A stretch of 64,000 nt of DNA, taken from Geoalkalibacter halelectricus (GTDB lineage: Bacteria > Desulfobacterota > Desulfuromonadia > Desulfuromonadales > Geoalkalibacteraceae). The DNA lies in assembly GCF_025263685.1 (NCBI RefSeq), contig NZ_CP092109.1:186001-250000 (forward strand), given 5' to 3'. Below the pieces are notes generated by a model. That model was not told where the DNA came from, searched no databases, and was given only the letters and a program-made list of their open reading frames with translations. Below, one piece after another: positions 55,651 through 64,000 of this stretch (its first letter is position 1; the number at the start of each line of letters is the position of its first letter). The position numbers were made by a program, and so were the translations under genes.

Positions 55651-57407
55651 ACAATCTACGCATGAGTACCAAGATCTACCTGCTGAGTGCCCTGATCATG
55701 CTGGCCTTCACCTTCGCCGTCGCCTGGGTCTACCTACAGGCGCGCGGCAACTTCTACCAGGCCAAGCAAAATGAGATCCGCCATATCGTCGAGGCGGGCT
55801 GGGGGGTGGTCGATCACTACGCCAAGCAGGCCCAGGCCGGCCACCTGTCCCGCGAGGAGGCCCAGCGCCTGGCCCTCGACGCCCTGCGCGGGGTGCGCTT
55901 CGAGGGTGATAATTATTTCTGGATCAACGACCTGACCCCGCGCATGGTCATGCATCCCATCAATCCGGCCCTCGATGGGCGTGATCTCTCGGAGAGCCGC
56001 GACCCCAACGGCAAGGCCCTGTTCCTGGAGATGGTGCAGGTGGCGCGCGCCACGGGCGAGGGCTATGTGGATTACCAATGGCCGGTGCCCGGATTCGACG
56101 AGCCGGTAGACAAGACCTCCTTCGTCAAGCTGGTGCCCGAGTGGGGTTGGATCGTCGGCGGCGGCCTCTATATCGACGACATTCAGGCCCAGCTCAGCCG
56201 CATGTTCTGGACCGCGGCGACAGTCATCGCCCTGGTGGTCCTGGCCGCGCTGGCCCTGGTCACGGTGGTGGCGCGCAGCGTGGCCCAGCCCCTGAAAAAA
56301 ACCGTGAGCATGATCGAGGCCATGGAGCAGGGCCGCCTCGACGGGCGCCTCAACCTGGCGCGGCGCGATGAAATCGGCCAGATGGCCCGCGCCATGGACA
56401 CCTTTGCCGACAATTTGCAGCACGAGGTGATCGGCTCACTGAAAAAGCTCGCCGCCGGCAACCTTAACCTGAGCATCCAGCCCCGCGACGATCAGGATCA
56501 GGTGCGCGGCGCCCTGAAGAAGGTAAGCGACGACCTCAATCTGGTCATGGGTCAGATTCAGTCGGCCGCCGTGCAGATCGCCGGGGGCGCGGGGCAGGTC
56601 TCCGACACCAGTCAGTCCCTCTCCCAGGGCGCTACCGAACAGGCCAGTTCCCTGGAGGAAATTGCCGCCTCCATGAACGAGATGGCGGCGCAGATCAAGC
56701 ACAGCGCCGACAACGCGCTCCAGGCCGATCGCCTGGCCGGGGAGATGAAGCAGGCCGCCCTCGAAGGCACCGGCCACATGCGCGAGATGGTCGGGGCCAT
56801 GGGTGAGATCAATAGCGCCGGCCAAAGTATTTCCAAGATCATCAAGGTCATCGACGAGATCGCCTTTCAGACCAACCTGCTCGCCCTCAACGCCGCCGTG
56901 GAAGCCGCGCGCGCCGGCCAGCACGGCAAGGGCTTCGCGGTGGTCGCCGAGGAGGTGCGCAACCTGGCGGCGCGCAGCGCCCGGGCGGCGCGCGAAACCG
57001 CCGATCTCATCGAAGGCTCGGTGAGCAAGACGGCGAGCGGCGCCGAAATCGCGGAGAAAACCGCCGCGGCGCTGGATCAGATGGTGGTCGGCGTGACCAA
57101 GGTCAGCGATCTGGTCGGCGAGATGGCGGCCGCCGCGCGCGAGCAATCCGAGGGCATCTCCCAGGTCAACGTAGGCCTGAACCAGATCGACCAGGTCACC
57201 CAGCAGAACACCGCCAACGCCGAGGAGTGCGCCGCTGCGGCGGAGGAACTCTCCAGCCAGTCCGAGCAACTGCGCCAGATGCTCAGTCGCTTCACCCTGC
57301 GCGGGGGCGCGACCAAGGCGCAGGTACTGACCCTGCCCCGCCAGTCCTCGGGCGGCGCCTGGGATGCGGACCCAACATCGCGGATTTGTCTGGATGAATC
57401 CGCCTGA
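55647..57407 (+). CDS. Methyl-accepting chemotaxis protein with periplasmic Cache domain
   Basis: A 586-residue chemoreceptor. TM1 is at about 10-30. A single-Cache type sensor domain spans about 35-185 ([45 protein letters not shown]), typical for small organic acids. TM2 is near 195-215, followed by HAMP. The signalling hairpin carries [19 protein letters not shown] and [13 protein letters not shown]. The TTG at 55647, six bases after AAGGAG, is the best start; the ATG at 55590 overlaps the small upstream gene, and the ATG at 55662 lies too far from AAGGAG. There is no C-terminal CheR pentapeptide. No other chemotaxis genes are near. Confidence 0.93.
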   Translation: MNNLRMSTKIYLLSALIMLAFTFAVAWVYLQARGNFYQAKQNEIRHIVEAGWGVVDHYAKQAQAGHLSREEAQRLALDALRGVRFEGDNYFWINDLTPRMVMHPINPALDGRDLSESRDPNGKALFLEMVQVARATGEGYVDYQWPVPGFDEPVDKTSFVKLVPEWGWIVGGGLYIDDIQAQLSRMFWTAATVIALVVLAALALVTVVARSVAQPLKKTVSMIEAMEQGRLDGRLNLARRDEIGQMARAMDTFADNLQHEVIGSLKKLAAGNLNLSIQPRDDQDQVRGALKKVSDDLNLVMGQIQSAAVQIAGGAGQVSDTSQSLSQGATEQASSLEEIAASMNEMAAQIKHSADNALQADRLAGEMKQAALEGTGHMREMVGAMGEINSAGQSISKIIKVIDEIAFQTNLLALNAAVEAARAGQHGKGFAVVAEEVRNLAARSARAARETADLIEGSVSKTASGAEIAEKTAAALDQMVVGVTKVSDLVGEMAAAAREQSEGISQVNVGLNQIDQVTQQNTANAEECAAAAEELSSQSEQLRQMLSRFTLRGGATKAQVLTLPRQSSGGAWDADPTSRICLDESA

Positions 57408-57419
57408 CGCAGGCAAAAA

Positions 57420-57463
57420 AAACGCCCGGAGACAGGTTTATACAGCCCTGCCTCCGGGCGTTT
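57420..57463. terminator. Bidirectional terminator
   Basis: AAACGCCCGGAG (57420-57431) pairs with CTCCGGGCGTTT (57452-57463). On the minus strand the stem runs into nine consecutive T, ending the small-protein transcript from 57840. On the plus strand it ends the chemoreceptor mRNA. Confidence 0.85.
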
Positions 57464-57495
57464 GCAACCGGAGAAAAATTATGTTTTGTAAGGAG

Positions 57496-57840
57496 TTAGC
57501 GACCGCGGCCCCGAGCAGGAGCGTGGGCTGGAGGCCCAGACTCTTCCTGCGACTCTTCCTCGACCACCGCTTCGACGGGTTCAGGGGCCGGCGTCACCGC
57601 GCTCCCGCCCGCGGCACAAGCCTGCAGGCAGGCATTGAGTTGCTCGCTACCCTGAAAAACGCGCGAGCGGCGCTCGGCGTAGGTCGCACCGGGATCTTTC
57701 GCCGACATTTCAATGGGCGGCCCATGCAGTTCCACGCATTTTCTCTCACATTCACTCATCCCCTGTGCGGGCACGATCGCGGCAGACGCCCCCGCCGCGC
57801 CCAGCAACAGGCAGGCCAGAAAAAAAACGAACCCCTTCAT
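57496..57840 (-). CDS. Small secreted protein with twin CX3C motifs
   Basis: A 114-residue protein. Signal peptide MKGFVFFLACLLLGAAGASA, then CERKC and CLQAC (both CX3C) about 40 residues apart, likely to form disulfides in a helical hairpin. The tail is Pro/Glu-rich and ends in Arg/Gly repeats. AAAGGG precedes ATG 57840. I do not recognise the family. Twin CX3C occurs in small chaperone- or metal-binding proteins, but that is no basis for a function. A strong terminator follows. Confidence 0.7.
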   Translation of the reverse strand: MKGFVFFLACLLLGAAGASAAIVPAQGMSECERKCVELHGPPIEMSAKDPGATYAERRSRVFQGSEQLNACLQACAAGGSAVTPAPEPVEAVVEEESQEESGPPAHAPARGRGR

Positions 57841-57970
57841 CCCTTTTTCCCTTCTTTTTGATGGTTGGCAGGCACTCGGCTCGCAGCCGCATCTCTGGCG
57901 ACAAACCACAGCACCGTCAAGGATAAGTCAGTTTTCTCCAGAAAATCAAGCGTCAAGAACGATTTATGCA

Positions 57971-58159
57971 TCAATCCAGAATGTCCGACCCCATGTATTC
58001 ATCGTTGCGATGTCGCTCCTCCTCGGCACGACGCACATCGTAGCCGGAACCCTGGGGGGTCCCGGAGAGAACCCGGTGCTCACGCAGATAGTCCATATTA
58101 ATGCTCTTGAGGTCTTCCACGGCTTCCTGAAACATGCCTTTGAGTTCTTGAGTTTTCAT
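57971..58159 (-). CDS. Hypothetical 62-residue charged helical protein
   Basis: It begins MKTQELKGMFQEAVEDLKSI and stays highly charged (EEERHRNDEYM), with no signal peptide, no Cys and no transmembrane segment. GGAGGG is about five bases from the ATG, which supports it as a real gene. It lies between the twin-CX3C gene (130 bases downstream) and the helicase. No function can be inferred. Confidence 0.55.
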   Translation of the reverse strand: MKTQELKGMFQEAVEDLKSINMDYLREHRVLSGTPQGSGYDVRRAEEERHRNDEYMGSDILD

Positions 58160-58270
58160 GACGTCCCTCCCGTGAACGGGTCTGAGGGTTGAATACCTGA
58201 ACGCAATTATACCTCAATCGGTCATCATTTGGCAGGAGGAAAAATCAGCGCGCACCTCCTACCCCCACCT

Positions 58271-60310
58271 TCAGTCCCCCAGAATGCTCATGATGTTGGC
58301 GAAGGCCTTGGAGGCGCGTTGATCCTTTTCCTCCTCGGGAAGTTGGGGCGGTTCCTCGCCGCGGCTGGCGTTGAGCAGTTCGGCGGGGATTTCGGCGAGA
58401 AAGCGGCTGGGTACGCGCAACTGCATCTCGCCGTATTTCTTGCGGCGGCGCGCGCCGGTGAGCACCAGGCGGCGGCGCGCGCGGGTGATGCCGACGTAGC
58501 AGAGGCGGCGCTCTTCGTCGAGGTCGAAGGTTTCGGTGAGGGTTTTCTTGTGGGGCAGAAATTCCTCCTCCATGCCCACCAGAAAGACGTGGGGAAATTC
58601 CAACCCCTTGCTCGAATGGATGCTCATGAGCACCACGGCGTCGCGCTGAAGCTTCTTTTCCTTGGAGTCGCGTCCCGGGCGCTCCTCGTCGAGCAGCGAA
58701 ACCTTTTCGAGAAAGCCGGGCAGCGAAGGACTCTCCTCGCGCTCCAGGTAGGAAGCCAGGGCGTTGGCCACCTCCTCCATGTTCTCGACGCGGCGACGCG
58801 CCTTCACGGGATCATCCACGGTGCGGTAGATTTCCTGCTCCAGGCGCACCTCGGCGATGAGCTCGCGCAGGGTTTCGACCATCATCCCGTGGCGGTTGAA
58901 CAGCCGCCGGTAGCGCTCCATGAGGGCGACGAAGGCGGCGATGGCCTCCTGGGCCTTGTCGCCGAGGTCGTCGAGTTCGGAGGCGCTTTTCAGCACCTCC
59001 CACAGGGGCTTCTGAGTCTGGGCCGAGTGGCGGATGAGGCGGTCGGCGGTGGTTTCGCCGATGCCGCGCTTGGGATAGTTGAGAATGCGCAGCAGATTGA
59101 CCTCGTCGCGGTGGTTGACCAGCACCTTGAGATAGGCGATGAGATCCTTGACTTCCTTGCGGTCGAAAAACTGCTGGCCGCCGATGAGCACGTAGGGGAT
59201 GTTCTCGTAGCGCAGCTGCTCCTCGAAGGCGCGCGACTGCACGTTGGTGCGGTAGAGGATGGCGAAATCGGAATAGTTGAGCTCCTCGCGGAAGCGCTCG
59301 CCGTGGATGCGCTCCATGACCGCGCGCGCCTCGTCCTCCTCGTCCTCGCAGAGCAGGTAATCGACCCGGGGTCCGGCGCCGTCGGCGGTCCACAGGGCCT
59401 TCTCGCGGCGCTTGCCGTTGTTCTTGATGACGGCGTTGGCGGCGGCGAGGATGTTGCCCGTGGAGCGATAGTTCTGTTCCAGCTTGACCACCCGCGCGCC
59501 GGGGAAATCGCGCTCGAACTCAAGGATGTTGCCGAGATCGGCGCCGCGCCAGCCGTAGATGGACTGATCGTCGTCGCCCACCACGCACAGATTGTGGTGA
59601 CCGCCGGCGAGCAGCTTGAGCAGCAGGTACTGGGCGGCGTTGGTATCCTGGTACTCGTCGACGAGGATGTAGCGAAAGCGCGCGCGGTATTTCTCCAGCA
59701 CCGCCGGGTGCTCCTGCAAAAGGCGCGCGACGAGCATGATCAGGTCGTCGAAATCCACTGCGTTGAAGGCCTTGAGGGCCTTCTGATAGCGCGGATAGAC
59801 GGCGGCCGCCATGTATTCGTAGTCGTCGTGGTACTTGACGGCGAACTTCTCCGGCGGCACCAGGCGGTTCTTGGCGTCGGAGATGGCGTAGAGCACGCGC
59901 TCGGCGTCGAATTTGCGCCCGCCGATGTCCACCTGCTGGATGAGATCCTTGATCAGGCGCAGCTGATCGGCGGTGGAGTAAATGGAGAAATTCTTCTTGT
60001 AGTCCAGCGCCTCGATGTCCTCGCGCAGAATGCGCACGCACAGGGAGTGAAAGGTGGCGATGACCATGCCCTTGCAGCGCTTCTTGCCGAGCATCTCCTC
60101 GACGCGCTCGCGCATTTCGCGTGCCGCCTTGTTGGTGAAGGTCACCGCGAGGATATTTTCCGGCGCGACACCGCGCGCGGCACTCAGATGGGCGATGCGG
60201 CAGGTGATGACGCGGGTCTTGCCCGACCCGGCGCCGGCCAGAATCAGCAGCGGGCCTTCGCCGTGACAGGCGGCCTCGCGCTGTTGGGGATTGAGCAGGG
60301 AGAGTTCCAT
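58271..60310 (-). CDS. Superfamily 1 DNA helicase (Rep/UvrD/PcrA family)
   Basis: A 679-residue 3'-5' helicase for replication restart or repair. All SF1A motifs are visible: LAGAGSGKTRV (26-32 loop), FTNKAAREM, ILVDEYQDTN, GDDDQSIYGWRGA, LEQNYRST, SIHSSKGLEFPHVF, and YVGITRARRRL. Length and the C-terminal KKYGEMQLRVPSRFL stretch are nearer to Rep (673 residues in E. coli) than to UvrD. ATG 60310 is chosen for family-like N-terminus; its ribosome site is weak. Confidence 0.94.
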   Translation of the reverse strand: MELSLLNPQQREAACHGEGPLLILAGAGSGKTRVITCRIAHLSAARGVAPENILAVTFTNKAAREMRERVEEMLGKKRCKGMVIATFHSLCVRILREDIEALDYKKNFSIYSTADQLRLIKDLIQQVDIGGRKFDAERVLYAISDAKNRLVPPEKFAVKYHDDYEYMAAAVYPRYQKALKAFNAVDFDDLIMLVARLLQEHPAVLEKYRARFRYILVDEYQDTNAAQYLLLKLLAGGHHNLCVVGDDDQSIYGWRGADLGNILEFERDFPGARVVKLEQNYRSTGNILAAANAVIKNNGKRREKALWTADGAGPRVDYLLCEDEEDEARAVMERIHGERFREELNYSDFAILYRTNVQSRAFEEQLRYENIPYVLIGGQQFFDRKEVKDLIAYLKVLVNHRDEVNLLRILNYPKRGIGETTADRLIRHSAQTQKPLWEVLKSASELDDLGDKAQEAIAAFVALMERYRRLFNRHGMMVETLRELIAEVRLEQEIYRTVDDPVKARRRVENMEEVANALASYLEREESPSLPGFLEKVSLLDEERPGRDSKEKKLQRDAVVLMSIHSSKGLEFPHVFLVGMEEEFLPHKKTLTETFDLDEERRLCYVGITRARRRLVLTGARRRKKYGEMQLRVPSRFLAEIPAELLNASRGEEPPQLPEEEKDQRASKAFANIMSILGD

Positions 60311-60449
60311 GGGGAATGCGACTTCGGGTCTGCGTTGGTGATTGAGTGGGGAGCGCTGATCAGAAGTGCAGGCTACCATGAAGGGGGCAGGAGCGGCAAG
60401 CTGTTGTCTTTTGACGACAAATAAATCAGGAAAAACAAGAACTTTCCCC

Positions 60450-60478
60450 TTGATTTTCAAGTCGCGATTGTGTATTTT
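60450..60478 (+). promoter_or_regulatory. Possible promoter upstream of the 40-residue ORF
   Basis: TTGATT (60450-60455), a 17-base spacer, TATTTT (60473-60478). A hairpin GAGATT/AATCTC (60494-60512) lies in the leader. Confidence 0.4.
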
Positions 60479-60559
60479 CCTAGCGACTCACGGGAGATTT
60501 CTTAACAATCTCTGAGGAACTTTCCTGTTCGCCAATCAATCCTTGCGTACGTGGTAGCC

Positions 60560-60682
60560 ATGACTAAGTTCATCGTATTACTGGTGGGAATCATCTGGGC
60601 TTGCCTGCTGTTCATCTCCTGGGGCCAGGCCGACGGCATCGTGCCGCCGCCGGTCGAGACCGGGCAGAACCAGCAGAACTGA
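60560..60682 (+). CDS. Candidate 40-residue membrane or exported peptide
   Basis: ATG 60560 opens a frame reading MTKFIVLLVGIIWACLLFIS followed by a polar Pro-rich tail (GIVPPPVETGQNQQN). One hydrophobic segment is followed by a soluble tail, as in small single-span proteins. Support: a possible promoter 85 bases upstream and plausible composition. Against: no clear ribosome-binding site. Function unknown. Confidence 0.4.
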   Translation: MTKFIVLLVGIIWACLLFISWGQADGIVPPPVETGQNQQN

Positions 60683-60719
60683 AGCCACTCACCACCGCCA
60701 TCCCGCCACGCTTTTCCCC

Positions 60720-61640
60720 TTACGGGGCCGTGCATTTTGCGCCCTGCCGCACTCCTCGTCGCTCCAATTCCGCATCGATGGCATTAAGCACTTCCCACTT
60801 GTTCAAAGACCACAACGGCGCCAGCAACTGATGACGCGGGCCGTCCCCGGTCAGGCGCTGAATCAGGGTGTCGGGGTGAAGGCGCTCGATGAAATCGGCG
60901 GCCAACCGCACATAATCCTTCTGCCCCAGGACCGCGATCTCTCCCTGTTCATATAGCGCCCCCAAGGGCGTGCCCGCCAGCACATGCAGCAGATGGATCT
61001 TGATGCCAGCCACCTTGAGCCGCGCCATTTCATCGGCGGTCGCGAGCATCCGGGTGCGGTCCTCGCCCGGCAGACCGAGAATCACATGAACGCACACCCG
61101 CAGACCGCGTGCCACGGCTTGCTCATAGGTCCGCAGAAAGCAGCGGTAGTCGTGGCCGCGGCGCAAATAGTCAAGGGTTGCGTCATGCACCGACTGCAGG
61201 CCCAGTTCCAGCCAGAAATAGCTGCGGAGGTGGTACTCAGCGAGCAGATCGAGGACTTGCGGCGGACAGCAATCGGGACGGGTGCCCACGGATAGGCCCA
61301 CCACATCCGCAACGCCCAGGGCTTCATCATAGAGGGCGCGCAATTGCTCGGGCGGCGCGGCGGTGTTGGAAAAGGGCTGGAAATAGGCGAGAAAGCGGCC
61401 GGCCTTGTACTTGCGACGCATCACCTCTTTGCCCGCCTCGATCTGCGCGGCCACGGGCAGGGCGCGCTCGATGCCCACCGCCCCCGAGCCGCCGGGGTCG
61501 CAGAACAGGCAGCCCTGCCTGCCGCGCCCGCCGCCGCGATTGGGGCAGCCGAAGCCGGCATCCACGGAGATCTTATGCACGCGCCCGCCGAAAACCTCCT
61601 TGAGGTGTGCGGAAAACAGATTGTAGCGTTTGGAAGTCAT
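60720..61640 (-). CDS. TIGR01212-type radical SAM protein (YhcC-like)
   Basis: A 306-residue radical SAM enzyme. The cluster cysteines are C32, C44 and C47 (FGCPNR...GCLFCD), the spacing specific to the YhcC/TIGR01212 group. VGTRPDC, WLELGLQS and VHVILGLPGE are conserved strands. Reaction unknown in bacteria, although the family resembles the Elp3 radical SAM core. It lies 57 bases downstream of the SLC13 gene and shares its direction. Confidence 0.93.
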   Translation of the reverse strand: MTSKRYNLFSAHLKEVFGGRVHKISVDAGFGCPNRGGGRGRQGCLFCDPGGSGAVGIERALPVAAQIEAGKEVMRRKYKAGRFLAYFQPFSNTAAPPEQLRALYDEALGVADVVGLSVGTRPDCCPPQVLDLLAEYHLRSYFWLELGLQSVHDATLDYLRRGHDYRCFLRTYEQAVARGLRVCVHVILGLPGEDRTRMLATADEMARLKVAGIKIHLLHVLAGTPLGALYEQGEIAVLGQKDYVRLAADFIERLHPDTLIQRLTGDGPRHQLLAPLWSLNKWEVLNAIDAELERRGVRQGAKCTAP

Positions 61641-61697
61641 GGCGGCATGATGCCAATTTGGGCGGCGGGAGGCAAGCCCTTGAGCACCGGCGCACCG

Positions 61698-63149
61698 TCA
61701 AGGCAGGGAAAACCCCATGAGCGGCCAGACAAAGCGCACGGTCAGCAAAAACAGCACCAGCGCCAAGGCCTGCACCAGCAGCCCCGGCAACACCATCTCC
61801 CGCATCTTGAGGTGGCCCGAGGAGAAAACGATGGCGTTGGCCGGGGTGCCCATGGGCAGACAAAAAGCCAGTCCCGAAGGCAGGGCGATGACCAGGGTCA
61901 TGAGGCGGGGGTCCAAACCCATGCTGCCCTCCAGGCTCAGGGCGATGGGCATGAGCATGGCGATCACCGCGGCGTTGCTGATGCACTCGGTCAAAAACAG
62001 CGACAACAGAGCAAACACCGCCAGCACCAGCAGGGGTGAATCGGTCAATCCCGACAGCCCGAGATCGGCCAGGTAGCGCGCGGCGCCGCTGCGTTCCAGG
62101 GAGGCGGCCAGGGCGATGGCGCCGCCGTACATGAGGATCACCCCCCAGTTGACGTATTCCTCGATCTGCTTCCAGCTGACCACGCGAAAAGCAAAGAGCA
62201 CCGCCACCGCAACGATGGCGATGTTGGCAAGGCCCAGGGTCCGGCCGAGGAAAATCCAGCACAGGATGGTCACCGTCATCACCACCGCCACGATCAACTC
62301 GCGGTGGTTCATGCGGCCCATTTCAAGGCGCCTTTGCTTGAGATAGGCCTGGCCCTTTTCCACCGTCGCGATATCGATGGGAAACAGCAGGCGCAGCAAG
62401 ACGAAACCGACGATCAGCAGCGGCACGACGATGGGCAGGGCGGCGGCGGTCCACTCGACGAAGGAAAAATCCAGGTCGGTGCCCTCGCGCAGCATGCCCA
62501 CCGCCAGGGGCGCGCGGGCGCCGCCGAGAAAGGTGGCGATGCCGCCGATCACGCAGCCCCAGGCAATGCTCATGAACAGCAGCTTGCCGTAGCTGCTGCG
62601 GCCCGGCTCCAGCCCCAGGCTGCGCACGATTTCCGCCACCATGGCGAACATCATCGCCGCCACGGCATGCTCGCTCATGGCAAAGGAGAGCAGCGCCGAG
62701 AAGATAAACACCGTCAAAGCCAGGCTGCCGGGGGTCTTGCCGAACCGCGCCAGCATGGTGCGGGCCAGCCGCGCGGAGAGCCCCGAGCCGCTCATGGCGG
62801 CGGCAAGAATAAAGGCGCTCAGAATGAAGAACACCGCCTCGTTGCCGAACAATGCATAGGTTTCGCGTCGACCGAGAATGCCCAGCAGCGGGATGGCCGC
62901 CAGGGCCAGCAGGGAAGTCACCGCCAAAGGCAGCAGCCCGCTCACCCAGAGAAAGGTGCAGGCCCCGAACAGCACCAAGGCCCGGTAGCCTTCGCGCGAG
63001 AGCTCGGCCGGCGGCTCCAGGCCGAAGAACAGGAGGGCGAGAATCAGCAAAGCGGCTATAATCTGATAGCGGCGGGTGCGCTCGGCCAGAATCACCCACA
63101 TGGGGCGCCGGTCGATCTTGAGGGGATTTTTGAACTGGTTGGGATCCAT
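61698..63149 (-). CDS. SLC13/DASS-family anion:cation symporter
   Basis: A 483-residue inner-membrane protein with about 11-12 helices. MSEHAVAAMMFAMVAEIV and TECISNAAVIAMLMPIALSL are the two substrate/sodium-binding signatures, followed by LAFCLPMGTPANAIVFSSGHL. It takes up dicarboxylates, sulfate or similar anions; specificity cannot be read. The ATG at 63149 overlaps the TGA of the preceding gene (TGATG), so they are co-translated; GTG 63152 is an alternative start. Confidence 0.92.
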   Translation of the reverse strand: MDPNQFKNPLKIDRRPMWVILAERTRRYQIIAALLILALLFFGLEPPAELSREGYRALVLFGACTFLWVSGLLPLAVTSLLALAAIPLLGILGRRETYALFGNEAVFFILSAFILAAAMSGSGLSARLARTMLARFGKTPGSLALTVFIFSALLSFAMSEHAVAAMMFAMVAEIVRSLGLEPGRSSYGKLLFMSIAWGCVIGGIATFLGGARAPLAVGMLREGTDLDFSFVEWTAAALPIVVPLLIVGFVLLRLLFPIDIATVEKGQAYLKQRRLEMGRMNHRELIVAVVMTVTILCWIFLGRTLGLANIAIVAVAVLFAFRVVSWKQIEEYVNWGVILMYGGAIALAASLERSGAARYLADLGLSGLTDSPLLVLAVFALLSLFLTECISNAAVIAMLMPIALSLEGSMGLDPRLMTLVIALPSGLAFCLPMGTPANAIVFSSGHLKMREMVLPGLLVQALALVLFLLTVRFVWPLMGFSLP

Positions 63150-64000
63150 CACAGGCCAGCCGAATCAAAGGATTCTTCGACCCGCCGCACCCGCAGCAGC
63201 CGCCGCAGGTCGCTGCCGGCGCGCAGACGCGCATCCTGGGCGCGCCCCAGAAGGGAACCGACCAGGGTACGCGGCACCGCGACGGCCAACGGCGTGGTCA
63301 GAACGATCAAAGGCGCCAAGGGGCGCAGCACCACGCCGGCGCGCCGCCAACATTGTTCCAGATGCGCGAAGAGCGCGCCGGTCGCCTCGGCATCCACCGC
63401 GCCGCAGTGCGCATCCAGACTAAGCAAGGGCAGGATGCGACGCCGCGCCAACTCATCCATGGCCGCCATCAGTTTTGGCGCCTCGGCGCCGCGCCAGCCG
63501 AGGGTCGCGCTCACCGCCCAGCGGGGGAAAATATCCCGGGCCAGTTCGAGAGCATGAAGCCTTTGCTGCACCGGGGGGCTGTCCCAGTCGGCCGCGCCGT
63601 CGATCTCCAGGTCAAGCAGATCGATTCCTTGGGTGTAGGCGAATTCGAGCTGGGCGCGCTGGGGAGCGAAACCCAGGCGCGCAAAAACGAAACCGCGCAG
63701 ATTTTTTTTGATCAGCCCGAGAAGTTCGGCGGTAGCCCCGAGTGTATCCGGGGTGGGGAGGTCAAAGAGAAACAGCTCGACGGGAGCTTGGCAGTCGCTG
63801 TCAAAAATGGTTTCCAGGGTGGGTTGCGGCTCCAGGCCGGCGCCCACCAGAAAGACCCCGTTCACCCTCCGCAATTCCTGCGGCCTGGGACGTAGGGGCG
63901 GCTGGTGGAGCAGATCGGGGATTCTGGACAGCTCAAGTTGCATCGGCAGGTACCAGGGCTCAAGGCAGCGGCTGTATGAAAACGCAACCGCGCAGGAAAA
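63149..64000 (-). CDS. Unidentified protein, N-terminus beyond the window
   Basis: The frame is open from the right edge to TGA at 63149-63151. An internal ATG at 63943 would give 264 residues, but it has no ribosome-binding site, and the codons upstream (ending RCLEPWYLPM) read as protein, so the true start probably lies outside. Alternating hydrophobic strands and helices (GVFLVGAG, LFLFDLPTP, LRGFVFARLG, LLDLEIDGA) suggest a TIM-barrel-like fold. No cluster-binding Cys set is visible in this part. It is coupled to the SLC13 transporter by TGATG. Confidence 0.65.
   Translation of the reverse strand, partial: FSCAVAFSYSRCLEPWYLPMQLELSRIPDLLHQPPLRPRPQELRRVNGVFLVGAGLEPQPTLETIFDSDCQAPVELFLFDLPTPDTLGATAELLGLIKKNLRGFVFARLGFAPQRAQLEFAYTQGIDLLDLEIDGAADWDSPPVQQRLHALELARDIFPRWAVSATLGWRGAEAPKLMAAMDELARRRILPLLSLDAHCGAVDAEATGALFAHLEQCWRRAGVVLRPLAPLIVLTTPLAVAVPRTLVGSLLGRAQDARLRAGSDLRRLLRVRRVEESFDSAGL

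Overview
The window looks like chromosomal DNA of a high-GC, metal-respiring member of the Desulfuromonadales (Geobacter / Desulfuromonas / Geoalkalibacter type). This is inferred from its many multiheme c-type cytochromes (58 CXXCH motifs in four genes), a porin-cytochrome conduit, a GspE-type ATPase, a bacteriohemerythrin, a sigma-54 regulator and several families of short palindromic repeats. No rRNA, tRNA, CRISPR array or prophage was recognised.

Layout. 1-4000: end of an unidentified gene, a CsrA-site-like hairpin element, a monoheme cytochrome c lipoprotein, a fused membrane/spermidine-synthase-like protein, and a duplicated palindrome-terminator unit. 4001-11812 (minus): a 2603-residue secreted cytochrome with 34 canonical haem motifs and a fibronectin-III-like centre. 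12138-19260: TRIC-family channel, GspE/PilB ATPase, proC, MscS channel, speA. 19408-25826: tetR-tolC-MFP-RND efflux operon behind a TetR-type operator. 25978-28461: two toxin-antitoxin pairs (FitAB-like and AbrB/PIN) separated by a REP-associated (RAYT) transposase with flanking inverted repeats.

28560-33208 (minus): a porin, a periplasmic decahaem cytochrome and a 13-haem outer-membrane lipoprotein, which together form a trans-outer-membrane electron conduit; the operon has a strong promoter and a terminator inside its leader. 33700-39401: cytochrome b5-like protein, alpha/beta hydrolase, a candidate sigma-54-dependent small RNA (about 35078-35144), two Nudix hydrolases (NudF-like and NudC), alanine dehydrogenase and an AI-2E-family transporter, with several MITE-like repeats between them. 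39536-45580: S1-domain protein, glycogen phosphorylase translationally coupled to an ABC-2 exporter, and bacteriohemerythrin.

45675-51485 (minus): a second tolC-MFP-RND tripartite pump. 51826-57407: histidine kinase, sigma-54 response regulator, and a 69-residue Cys-rich protein coupled to a methyl-accepting chemotaxis protein through a TTGA overlap. 57496-64000: two small unknown proteins, a Rep/UvrD helicase, a 40-residue candidate membrane peptide, a TIGR01212-type radical SAM protein, an SLC13 anion transporter, and an unidentified gene running off the right edge.

Biologically, the window combines extracellular electron transfer (conduit plus giant cytochrome), two export pumps, small-molecule homeostasis and signal transduction. 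The least described items are the sigma-54 small RNA, the Cys-rich protein/chemoreceptor unit with its sequestered ribosome site, the attenuator-like leader of the conduit operon, and the GGA-loop hairpin element at the left end.
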